Below are positions 8,613 through 16,831 of a DNA stretch of 16,831 nucleotides, one piece after another. The stretch is from Kalaharituber pfeilii (lineage: Eukaryota > Ascomycota > Pezizomycetes > Pezizales > Pezizaceae). A program made the position numbers and the translations under genes. The stretch lies in contig WHUZ01000267.1 in assembly GCA_015179045.1 (NCBI GenBank), positions 1 through 16,831 on the forward strand, given 5' to 3'. Each line of letters begins with the position of its first letter. Positions within the stretch are counted from its first letter, which is position 1. The notes beneath the pieces were generated by a model, which made no database searches, was not told where the DNA came from, and saw only the letters and a program-made list of their open reading frames with translations.

Positions 8613-8759
8613 TAGCTATAACATCCAGTGCCTTCCAGCACGCAGTAGAGCCTAGCCCCTCACACCTGTAATATTACACCGCTTCTCCTACACCTACCTC
8701 GTCTCACAATATCGGCTCAAGAAGGATCATCAACTCTTCCACTCACCTGGAGCGACCTC

Positions 8760-9397
8760 TGTTACGGGGTACGTTGGGGGTAAGCTGTTTACTAAATAAC
8801 TAAGTGCAACGTGAAATATAATTAAATATAAGTCACAGAAAATAAAGTAGTTAAGGTAGTAAGAAAGCTTTATATTTGTTAAGGTTGAGTTTCGGGTCCT
8901 TGCCCTTCTAACTCCGGTGGGTCAGGCTTCTATTTATACAAAATGTAGTTCTTCAAAGCTGTTAACAAATTCAGCTTAAACGGATTCTAGGGATCAAGCC
9001 AGACCCTGAAAAAAGCCAAGTAACAGCCCTTCTTTTTGACCAACCCTTACAATAAATTCAAGAACAACAAATACAAGAACTTGAAACCTCTAATGCAAGC
9101 CTCTGTCTAAAAATACCATCATAACTCCGATCCTTATGCAAAGATCGATGATATAAGAAAATAAGAAAAGGTTATCGTATAACGAATAGTAGAACAGGAG
9201 CTGCCAGAAGAGTTAGTAACTAAGATTGCTAATCTTAGTAGTTACTTACTTCTTAACCGAAGAAGTTCCACTACTACAGACCTGACTAGTATCGGGTTAG
9301 CTAAACTTCTGACTGGTAGGCTTTATAGTTGGTAGTACCTTTTGACGACACTTAAACAAGATGGTGTTATAGCATGAGAACGATTATACCTATAACA
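8760..9397 (-). repeat. Gypsy 3' LTR (complete)
   Basis: On the element's strand it begins TGTTATAGG at 9397 and ends CCCCGTAACA at 8760, with the inverted TGTTA/TAACA ends usual for this class. A TATA-like box (TATAAATAG on -) lies at 8930-8938. By hand count, 13 of about 16 transitions between the two LTRs have the A/T state here and 3 in the other copy, so this LTR is the more RIP-altered. Confidence 0.92.
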
Positions 9398-9872
9398 GTA
9401 CTTCCCTTCTTAGAGCATATATCCCGAGTGCCTGTTAGCTATTATTCTTCAATTTCTTAAAAGAATATAAGCCGTATAGCTTAGCGTCGGTGGATCTCTT
9501 ACCTTGACCTTAGCAACTTAATTGCTATGATCATACTCAAGGTAATATTCCATGATGTCCTGACTATAGGCTGTGCCTCTACTTAGTCTTTGACGTTGAA
9601 GGTAGTTAGTAAGAGCTTTACCTATTTATCATAAGACATACTACTATATTTATAGTATCTTGACCCCTTGAACACTTTTCCGTTTGGCACCTTGGCTTGT
9701 ATTTAGGATAAGTGTTAATACTATACAAACTTAAGTTCGTAGGTTAGGTCCATGCTGTACCTTTATGATAGCTATATCTGCACTCTAGGTCAGTTACTTG
9801 ACTGCATTTCTAACTTCTCTTTCTCTTTCTTTCTCGTTACTCTGATTTGCCTTGTTTTTCTTTATTAGAGTA
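9398..9872 (-). other. Gypsy 3' untranslated region with polypurine tract
   Basis: About 475 bases lie between the pol stop and the 3' LTR, with no open frame I can support. On the - strand AAGAAGGGAAG (9411 to 9401) plus TAC directly precedes the LTR start. This is the expected polypurine primer for plus-strand DNA synthesis, and it fixes the LTR boundary at 9397. Confidence 0.75.
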
Positions 9873-10058
9873 TCATTTATAGAATTCTTTGAGTGCATCC
9901 ACCGGTGATTTATCATCCATTAATAGTTCGCCTAGGCTTTCCTATGTTGCCTCCTCGGGCCCATAACCTTCCCACTGCACAAGATACTCTAGTATCTTCT
10001 TGGTACCATTATATCGTACGTTGGTGATGGAGGCTATGAAGTATTCTTCCTCACTTCT
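9873..10058 (-). pseudogene. Chromodomain at pol C-terminus
   Basis: The domain reads SEEEYFIASITNVRYNGT and later KILEYLVQWEGYGPEEAT, matching the chromodomain pattern of a Y-x-V/I-E-x-I start and LVxWxGY centre. In HP1 proteins the matching aromatic residues (Y near the start, W and Y/F in the centre) bind methylated H3K9. Here the Y of EEYF and the W and Y of QWEGY are intact. TAG at 9942-9944 replaces the Trp of the conserved T-W-E and would cut off the C-terminal helix. In chromoviruses this domain steers integration toward heterochromatin; that fits the repeat-dense surroundings but is not proof. Confidence 0.85.
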
Positions 10059-10099
10059 TGCATTAGTGGGGATGATTAGTCGGGTAGAGGGTTGAGAGC

Positions 10100-11180
10100 G
10101 GATGTTTTGAATGGTTCGAGCAGTGAAACATGAAAGACAGGGTGCATCTTTAAGTTGTATGGTAACTTAAGCTTGAAGGAACATTTGCCTATTGCTTTTT
10201 CGATAGTGAAGGAGTCCAATCAACTTAGCGTCGAGTTTCTTGGAAGGTCTTTTTTTCGGAATATTTTTGGCATTAAGCATGACTTTGTCTCCTTCCTCGA
10301 AGTTTAGCTGTTGGGCGTGATATTGGTCGTACCACTTAGCTGCTCATTCAATTGATTTGTTCAGTTCCTTGCGAATCCGTTCCCATTCTCCTGTGAGTTC
10401 TCCCGAGGGTACGTTGAGAGCCTCCTCCTCATTGATGGTATCAACAAGGGGGTGAAAGCCATAGTTGGCGAAGAAAGGTGAGGTCTTGGTGGAGCTATGT
10501 TGTGCGTTATTGTATGCGAACTCTGCGAGGGGTAAGAGTTGGTTCCAATTGTCCTGGTGGTAGGTGACGTAGTTGCGGAGGTAACCTTCGAGGGTTTGGT
10601 TGACTCTTTCGGTTTGTCCATCGGTTTCCGGATGTGCAGTGGTACTCATGTTTAGGTTGACTTTGAGTTTCTTCATGAGTTCCTGCCAGAAGTTCGAAGT
10701 AAACTTCGGGTCTCGGTCCGATATAATAGACTTCGGTAAGCCGTGGAGTCGCCATATTTCTCGAAGGAAGGTAGTTGCTAATTGTTCTGCGGATTGTTCT
10801 GCTAGAGGGATGAAGTGAGCCATCTTAGTGAACCTATCCACTACTACCCATATTTGTGTAAAGCCGTCTGAAGGAGGGAGTTCGGTAATGAAGTCCATGC
10901 TGATAGAGGACCATGGTTGGTATGGTATCTCATGAGGGTGAAGGAGGCCATATTTCTTGTGTCTTCGTGCCTTGTTCCTTTGGCATTCCAAGCATGCGCC
11001 AATGTATTCCGTGATATCGTTGTGAGCGTTAGGCCAATAGAAGTCCCTGCGATAAGTTCTGTAGTTTTTTCGATTCCGAGGTGGCCGGCGAGGGGATGAT
11101 CATGTTTTGCTTGAAGTATTTCCTGTCTAAGGGCCGTTGGTATCACAAACCGGTTGTTGTATAGGACTACTTCGTCACGG
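10100..11180 (-). pseudogene. Integrase (HHCC, DD35E core, GPY/F)
   Basis: The zinc-binding N-terminus shows HDHPLAGHLGIEKT and, after a frame change near 11080, CLEC (codons 10983-10994). The catalytic triad is intact: D in SMDFITELP (10893-10895), D in IISDRDPKF (10716-10718) and E in DGQTERVNQ (10608-10610), with exactly 35 residues between the last two. The core stays open from 10991 to a TGA at 10344. Beyond it KKLDAKLIG and, in another frame, MHPVFHVSLLEPF (about 10146 to 10105) mark the GPY/F module typical of gypsy integrases. This is the best preserved enzyme of the element. Confidence 0.92.
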
Positions 11181-11399
11181 ATACTGAATCGTTTATCGAC
11201 GTTATCGTTCTTCTGCTGGATGCGTTCCTTAAGTTGAGTATACCATTTGTCCTTTTTCCCTTCTTCGATTAGCTTGCTCCTCCATTCGTCAGTTAATGCT
11301 ACCACTTTCAGAGCTTTTATTGTTCTTGCAGTCAAAATTTCTTCCTCTTCCTGCCACGTTCCTTCTTCCCAGAACTTAGTTTCTTGCTGATCTCGCTGT

Positions 11400-12904
11400 C
11401 CACTCCCCTTCTTAAGGGCGTGGTCACCACGTCTGGATAAAGCATCTGCCTTGGCATTCGCTTTTCCTTTTCGGTAGATGATTGTATAGTCGAATGGGGC
11501 AAGTTTTTCTGCCCATCGTGCTTGACGGCGAGATAGCTTCTTAATGGTATTGAAGATCCGGAGATTGTCATGGTCGGTATAGACTTTGATGCTGTGCTTA
11601 GCACCTTCACAGTATTCTCTCCAGGTATCTGTCATACATTCCACCACAGCCAGCATCTCCTTGTCGAAGATGTCATAGTTAATTTCGGCTGGGGTGAACT
11701 TTCGGGAATGGAACGCAACTGGGTGTAGTTTGCCGTCTTCTTGCTTCTGACTTAGGATCCCTCCAAGTGCGAAGTCGCTTGCATCCGTTTCCAGAATGAT
11801 TTTGTATTCTGGGTGATAGTATGCTAGAAATCGGAGCAGTTGTGAAAGCTTCCTTAAGTTGTTGGAAAGCTTGCTCTTGTGGAGCTCCCCAGACTAGCTT
11901 TGCCTCTTTATTGAGTAGTCGAGTTAGAGGTAAGCATATCTTACTGTAGTCCTTAATGAAGCATCGGTAGAAGTTAGCAAATCCTAGGAAGGATTGTATA
12001 TCTGTCTTCAAGTTGGAGTATTCATTAGTACCAGGGGTCTTCCAATTAAGGATAGCCTAGATTTTGATTGGTAGACATGGAGATTCCTTTACCGAGATGT
12101 AATAACCCAAAAATTCAACTTCCTTCACGCACCACTCGCATTTTTTCTCTTGTATAGCCAAACCATTTTCCTGTAGTCTGTGCAACATTTCTTCCAGGAT
12201 TGTATTATGTTCTTCTAGGGTTTCGGCATATATTAGTAGGTTGTCGATGTATGCCAGTAAACCCTGATCGATTATGTCTTTGAAGATTTCATTTATGAAC
12301 TCCTGGAAGGTTGCTAGTGCATTGCAGAGTTCGAATGGCATAACTGTATATTCGTAGTGGCCGTACCAAGTCCTAAAGGCTGTCTTTCACTCATCCCCTT
12401 TGGCAATTCGTACCAAGTTGTATCCATTCTTTAAGTCAAGGGCGATGAAGTATTTGCCCTTGTGGAGTTGGTCTTAGAGTTCTGCCATTAGTGGGAGGGA
12501 GTAGCAGTTCTTGATAGTGATTTGGTTAAGGTCTCTATAATCGACATACATGCATAGTTTGCTATTCTTTTTTGGGACGAATAGGATAGGTGCACCTGCC
12601 AGGGATTGTGAGGGTCGGATCTTTCCTTCTTTTAACATCTGTTCAATATATTCTTTAAGGATTTCCAATTCCTTCTTATTTAATCGGTAAATAGGTCCCC
12701 ATGGAGGTTGTTGTCCTTCTTGTAGAGGTATGCGATAGTCGTATGATCAGTGTGGGGGTAGTTTTGCTGCAGTCTCGGGGTCAAACACCTTCGGGAATTT
12801 CTTCTTCCATGCTGCTAGGTCAAAGGTTACCTGCTTGCCAGCTTCCGTTTGGTAGATGTGCACTTGGGGTGTTTTTTGTCCCACAATACACATATATCCA
12901 CTAA
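11400..12904 (-). pseudogene. Reverse transcriptase and RNase H
   Basis: RT motifs in order are GQQPPWGPIYRL, GKIRPSQS, APILFVPKK, YVDYRDLNQITIKN, ALDLKNGYNL, VMPFELCNALATFQ, the catalytic YIDN at 12240-12251, and EFLGY. The normal YxDD has become YIDN (GAC AAC), which should abolish catalysis. The usual PFGLCNAPATFQ region carries G-to-E and P-to-L, also transitions. TAG/TGA stops sit at 12474 and 12387. RNase H follows, with ETDASDF at 11771-11791 in a shifted frame, EMLAVVE near 11656, VYTDHDNL, and the KADALSRR tether leading to integrase. One-carboxylate loss plus stops makes RT the clearest dead enzyme here. Confidence 0.92.
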
Positions 12905-13029
12905 AAAAACACTTGCCCTGCTTGCCATTCTTTAGTCATATAAAGTTCCTCCACTTCATAAAGTTCAAAGTGCCTAGCCTTGATATGTTCCGAGCATTTG
13001 GCATGATTTAGTTCAACATAGTCCAAGTC

Positions 13030-13400
13030 CTAATCAATGTATGGCTGGTGACTAACCATCCACGTCATTGACAAGAGTGCATCATAGTCCTTTCCTCCAT
13101 CACCCATATCGAAGTCGATGAGTTCTTTATGAACTTTACCAGTATCATCGATAAGGGTCATTTGGAGCTTTGGGGTATACTCTGTCTCAGTGTTTAGTAA
13201 GAGCACACCTCCGGCTCCTCTGAACTTGATGGGAATTTTCTTTTGATGCGTGGGATTAGTACTTTGTTGGAGAGCATTAACTTTTTTGCTCCTGAGTCGA
13301 TACATACTCTAATTATTACTGATTTTGAGATACCGTTTTCCTTCCATTTTAGCTCGGCTTTGCGAATGATTGATTTCTTTGCTGAAGGTCCTTCGAGGAT
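13030..13400 (-). pseudogene. Retroviral-type aspartic protease
   Basis: The active-site motif reads RVCIDSGAKKLMLSN, with the DSGA codons at 13287-13298. Upstream in the same frame is a proline-rich PPPPPVGLTPPP linker. After a frame change near 13230 the fold continues with KFRGAGG, MTLIDDTGKVHKELI and DALLSMTWMVSHQP, the last resembling the ILGxxWL segment of this family. A TAA at 13030 stops this frame. The protease would process Gag-Pol. Confidence 0.85.
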
Positions 13401-13558
13401 TGGAGGAGGAGTGAGGCCAACTGGAGGAGGAGGAGGGCAGATACTTCATTGGCTAAGATCTGCCTTTCTAGTTTTCAGACTCGGATTCATCGAGAGTGGT
13501 GATCCGTGATGCTAGGCTGTGAGCCTGTATCCTAACCGAGTCTCCTTTGTTTTCTTGT

Positions 13559-15566
13559 TTAATTTTCCTTACTTCCTTTTTGTCCTCCTTCCTTGTTGTC
13601 ATCTCTCTTCCTCTTATTACCCGACTGATTAGTTGGCTGGATTGTCTTCCACTCCTTCACGATTTCCATAGCCATGCATTTGTTGAAAGTGTGGCCTTTT
13701 CTTCCACAGTGAGAGCATTTCCCATCAGCCTTCCATTTGGCGCTGAGTTCCTTGGAGGAGCCGGGGAGGTATGGGCTGGGCTTAGAGGTCGTAGTTTCCA
13801 CACTGTCCTTCTTCTTCTCTGAAGATTGTTTCCCCTTTGAATGGCCACTAGGTTTGTTACCACCACTGTGACCCACAACTTGCGTTGTTCGCTCGTCCCG
13901 CATGCCAACGCTATTACGCGTTTGCACCAGTCATCAAGCGATTCATTGGGTACTCCTGGCTGCATGAGGAAGAATTGGGCAATGTTTCTTTTCAACCCTT
14001 TGACCACCTTGTCCTTGAACGTTTTTTCGTCGTAATTGGCTAGGTGGTTCATTTTCTTCATGGTTGATATAGTCCATGATTTTGCCCTTCTGTTGTAGGT
14101 ATCGAGTTTATCTCGCATTTGCTGCTCTTGCATGTGGATTCCCATTCCCTCTGCCAAATCGTCCATCCATTTTTCCAATTGTGGTATCTCTCCGAGCCCC
14201 CGGGACCCTTGTACATATGTTTGTTTTGGCTATGCCATTCTGCTGCCTCCTTGGTTAGAGATCGGGATGCATACAGAATTTTGGTATCTTCTTCAGCAAA
14301 GGTTCGGCGGTGCTCTCGGAGGTATACTAAGTCCATTACTTCGGACTTCCATACTTGTAGGTCCGTCCAGGTTGCCATCCCAAGTCTTAGAGTCGGGAGG
14401 GCGCGAATGGGATGTACTGGCCAGTGGGTTCGGGTTCAGGTGAATCCCATCGTCTGGTTTCGTGCCTGGCTTTCTTTCTTGGAGGAGGAGATGTGCTGGT
14501 CGGATGGAGAGGACAGTGGTCACTGTTCGTGACGGAGATGGTGATCTAGTTTGGCGGTCGGGAGGGCGGAAGTTTGACTTCAAGAGCTGTTTTTTTGTCT
14601 TGCAGCTCTTTATTCTGGTTCTTGAGAGATGATTTCTGCTTCTAATATTGTTACCTGTCCTTGACCAGCTCTAATAGCGTCTTCTTGGGATAGGATTTTT
14701 CCTTCTAGATCCTTCTGCTCGGCCTTCTGCTTGTCGAGGAGGATTTGGCGTCCTGTAGTTGAACTCCAAGGCGGCAACCATGGCTCTTTTCTCGTCTAAG
14801 GCCTTGATAATAGTAGCATTGGCATCCTTGGTGTACTGCTGCTCTAGGTTCCGTATTCTTTTCCATGGTATCTGCCTCCCACTTGAGTTTGGCAGTCTCC
14901 ATTTCGAGTCGGTACTTCTCGGCGGCGGCTAAGACTGTTGCTTCGTGATGGCTTTTTCCTTCCCTAGCATTTCCCGAAGCTTGGTTTCCCAAGCTTGGGC
15001 TTCGGCTTGGATTTGTGCTTCATACGTTGCTTGTACTTGTTAGCATCGTGCTTGAGCTGCTGTTGGAGATTGATGAATTCCTGTTTTAGGAATTCGGCTT
15101 CTAATTCTTCTTTTCGGTCAACGTCCATTGCTACCGGTAGTTCTGTCGGTAGTGGGCGGCTTATCTCGCTTCGGGTTTTTTCGAGCTTCTGCTATATCTT
15201 TTTAAGCTGTGAAACTAAATTCCACACTGAGGAGAATTGTGCTATTAGTGAGCTGACATGTCCCGGATTCACTGCCTCTAAGATAGGAATCAGAAGGGTA
15301 AGCTTCTCTTGTCTCTGTAGGATCAATTGATCCATGCGGCTTTGGTGGATCTGAATCCAAATTTAGTTCTTGAGTGTCCTCAATGCGCAATTGCTGGGAC
15401 TGAGACTTTGTTCGAGGCCGGAGTCCTGGTCTTGGAGTGGTGGTGAGGGCCGATTGTGCTGCTTCTGCACTGGAATCCGAATCCACTTCATCTTTAGATC
15501 TCCAATAGACTAGTTCGTTCCAGCAGTCAATAGCTTGGGAATCACAGGGAAGTTGTAGGACGCCAT
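13559..15566 (-). pseudogene. gag: Gypsy gag (coiled coil, capsid, CCHC nucleocapsid), disrupted
   Basis: The likely start is the ATG at 15564-15566 (context AACAATGG, purine at -3 and G at +4), just after the 5' LTR and primer site. Its frame ends after 18 codons, but another frame continues through CWNELVYWRSKDEVD into a polar, proline-rich N-terminal region, so a frame change in the first codons is needed. Next come a charged stretch likely to form a coiled coil (EKYRLEMETAKLKWEAD, near 14930-14870), a capsid-like segment (DLQVWKSEVMDLVYLREH; TKEAAEWHSQNKHM; then DEKTFKDKVVKGLKR) and the zinc knuckle. Further frame changes lie near 14860, 14390, 14190 and 13880. TAA at 13559 ends the reading. 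The identification rests on position, the retrotransposon gag pattern and the knuckle. Confidence 0.85.
13676..13717 (-). other. CCHC zinc knuckle of gag
   Basis: CSHCGRKGHTFNKC fits Cx2Cx4Hx4C exactly. It follows a basic, K/S-rich linker and precedes the K/R-rich gag end. In nucleocapsid proteins this motif binds one zinc ion and packages the element's RNA. Confidence 0.93.
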
Positions 15567-15586
15567 TGTTGGTTATTTGTGAGGTT

Positions 15587-15603
15587 GTGGCGAAACGAGA
15601 CCA
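15587..15603 (-). other. Candidate tRNA primer-binding site
   Basis: Ten bases inside the 5' LTR the - strand reads TGGTCTCGTTTCGCCAC. It starts with the TGG that pairs with a tRNA 3' CCA end. The matching tRNA would end in GTGGCGAAACGAGACCA; I cannot assign which one. The 10-base gap is longer than usual, so this remains a candidate. Confidence 0.45.
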
Positions 15604-15613
15604 ACAAATATAG

Positions 15614-16231
15614 TGTTACGGGGTACGTTGGGGTAAGCCGTTTACTAAATAACTAAGTAAACGTGAAATATAATTAAATATAAGTCACGGAAAATAAAGT
15701 AGTTAAGGTAGTAAGAAAGCTTTATATTTTGTTAGGGTTGAGTTCCGGGTCCTTGCCCTTCTAACTCCAGTGGGTCAGGCTTCTATTTATACAAAATGTA
15801 GTTCTTCAAAGCTGTTAACAAATTCAGCTTGAACGGATTCTGGGGATCAAGCCAGACCCTGAAAAAAGCCAAGTGACAGCCTTTCTTTTTGACCAACCCT
15901 TACAATAAATTCTAGAACAACAAATACGAGAACTTGAAACCTCTAATGCAAGCCTCTATCTAAAAATACATCATAACTCCGATCCTATGCAAAGATCGAT
16001 GATATAAGAAAATAAGAAAAGGTTATCGTACAACGAATAGTACAACAGAGCTGCCGGAAGAGTTAGTAACCAAGATTGCTAATCTTAGTAGTTACTTACT
16101 TCTTAACCGAAGAAGTTCCACTACCAGACTGACTAGTATCGGGTTAGCTAAACTTCCGACTGGTAGCTTTATAGTTGGTAGTACCTTTTGACGACACTTA
16201 AACAAGACGGTGTTATAGCATGAGAACGATT
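15614..16231 (-). repeat. Gypsy 5' LTR, outer end missing
   Basis: This LTR is collinear with the 3' LTR from CCCCGTAACA at 15614 up to AATCGTTCTCATGC near 16220-16231. The last ~12 bases present in the 3' LTR (TGTTATAGGTAT on -) are not found. Instead TATGCTGTAC, which resembles the satellite's TATGCTAGGTCC, follows directly. A short recombination or deletion at the junction is likely. Confidence 0.85.
15783..15791 (-). promoter_or_regulatory. TATA-like box in the gypsy 5' LTR
   Basis: The - strand reads TATAAATAG, conserved exactly at 8930-8938 in the other LTR. It lies about 440 bases into the LTR, so R would start shortly downstream. It is the likely promoter core for the element's genomic RNA, by position and motif only. 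Confidence 0.5.
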
Positions 16232-16831
16232 TATGCTGTACAATCGCATACCTTGATGGTGTAAGTATGGCAACATAAGCTCAACTCAATAGGTATGCTA
16301 GGTCCCACTCACGCGAAATATACTAACATGAGCTCAACTTAACAAGTATGCTGGTCCCACTCAACCATACGAGATATGGCAACAACAAAATCATGCCCGA
16401 ATTGCATCTCGTGTAGGCAGGAATCAAAGCACAAGCAACCCACTCCTTTTACTGCTGCTAACTAGCTCAACTTAATAGGTATGCTAGGTCCACTCAACCA
16501 CGCGAGATATGGCAACAACAGCTCAACTTAATAGGTATGCTAGGTCCTCCTCAACTATGTGAGATATGGCAACAACAGCTTAATCTGACAGGATGGCAGC
16601 CTTCAACAATGCAGAATATGGTAATATGAGTTAAATTTCACAGGTATGGTAGACCCTTCACGATGGCGGGAGATATAGTAGTATAAGCTCTATTAACAAA
16701 GTATGATAGGCCCTTTTGATAGTGAGAGATGAGACATAATAAGTTAAATTTAACAGGTATTGTAGACCCCCTCACAACAGTTAGATGAGGCAGAATGAGC
16801 TGAACCTGATAGGTATGACAGATTTCCGTCA
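16232..16831 (+). repeat. ~56 bp satellite, better preserved block C
   Basis: Units begin AGCTCAACTTAATAGGTATG, followed by CTAGGTCCCACTCAACCA and CGCGAGATATGGCAACAAC. Anchors at about 16278, 16331, 16464, 16520, 16577, 16629, 16686, 16742 and 16798 are mostly 52-57 bases apart. The gap between 16331 and 16464 holds about 75 bases of unrelated sequence (16388-16463). The left units keep CpG, while units right of about 16610 become more AT-rich, suggesting a RIP gradient. The array continues past the window end. Confidence 0.85.

Larger units (their letters stand above)
9873..13540 (-). pseudogene. pol: Gypsy pol polyprotein (PR-RT-RH-IN-chromodomain), disrupted
   Basis: All pol domains of a chromovirus are present in order. 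The reading moves between frames near 13230, between 13030 and 12668, near 11850, near 11080 and within the GPY/F region (~10240-10110). In-frame stops include 13030, 12474, 12387, 12057, 10344 and 9942. Most look like C-to-T or G-to-A changes (for example TGA for the W in DE-W-KTAF at 12387-12389). The final stop is TGA at 9873-9875. The upstream boundary with gag is unclear, so I cannot say whether gag and pol were fused or frameshifted. The coordinates cover the whole decayed coding block; the domains follow as separate entries. Confidence 0.9.
8760..16231 (-). mobile_element. Ty3/gypsy chromovirus retrotransposon, near full length, inactivated
   Basis: This is a complete LTR-retrotransposon architecture on the - strand. 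In order it has the 5' LTR (15614-16231), primer site, gag, protease, RT, RNase H, integrase, chromodomain, polypurine tract and 3' LTR (8760-9397), about 7.5 kb in total. The order RT-RNase H-integrase defines Ty3/gypsy, and a C-terminal chromodomain defines chromoviruses, which are common in fungi. The element is broken by stops and at least six frame changes, yet its LTRs remain roughly 95% alike by eye. Insertion was therefore fairly recent compared with the LINEs. I see no 5 bp target duplication: ACCTC precedes 8760, and the other flank is satellite. Confidence 0.95.

Noticed and set aside
8399..8671. 90-codon + frame over the 33 bp repeat
   Set aside because: It has no ATG at its start; the first in-frame ATG lies inside the repeat (8480), and the opposite strand is equally open.
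8667..8678. TAATATTAC within the palindrome TGTAATATTACA, identical to the geminivirus origin nonamer
   Set aside because: There is no GC-rich stem, no iterons and no Rep-like gene nearby; a 9-mer match is expected by chance in AT-rich DNA.
14119..14532. 137-codon + frame
   Set aside because: It lies opposite gag, whose capsid-like reading on the - strand is much better supported.
16232..16831. Regular repeats considered as a CRISPR array
   Set aside because: Units are contiguous and diverged with no unique spacers between identical repeats, and the window is fungal.

Overview
The window looks like repeat-rich DNA from a filamentous ascomycete (Pezizomycotina). The evidence is a Tad1-like LINE pair, a chromodomain-carrying Ty3/gypsy retrotransposon, a short intron with GTAAGT donor and TGCTAAC branch site, and widespread transitions turning CpA/TpG into TpA, as expected from repeat-induced point mutation (RIP). 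I cannot name the species. I see no confidently intact host gene.

Layout. (1) 1-6205 is strongly AT-rich and RIP-like. It holds two copies of one LINE facing each other: 1-2181 on +, ending in 19 A, and 4776-6205 on -, ending in 19 T. Between them lie decayed tandem repeats, including a ~56 bp satellite at 2470-2870 (inverted) and 4440-4775 (direct). (2) 6241-8400 is a less mutated stretch. Two weakly similar LTR-like blocks (6241-~6730 and 8020-~8400) bracket a ~1.3 kb interior. The interior has a small + ORF (6735-7103) and, on the - strand, a two-exon gene (7162-8048). That gene encodes a single-pass membrane protein with a PPPY tail and carries three in-frame stops, each one transition from Gln (or Trp). 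(3) 8463-8612 is a GC-richer 33 bp tandem repeat. (4) 8760-16231 is a near full-length Ty3/gypsy chromovirus on the - strand: 5' LTR at 15614-16231, gag with CCHC knuckle, pol with protease, RT, RNase H, integrase, GPY/F and chromodomain, then polypurine tract and 3' LTR at 8760-9397. Stops and frameshifts inactivate it, and the RT motif reads YIDN. (5) 16232-16831 is the same ~56 bp satellite in a better preserved state, abutting the gypsy 5' LTR, which has lost its outer dozen bases.

How the parts relate: this is nested mobile DNA in a satellite background, mutated to different depths. The LINEs and the AT-rich satellites are most altered, the gypsy element and right-hand satellite least. 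The most unusual item is the spliced membrane-protein gene lying antisense inside a possible small LTR element.
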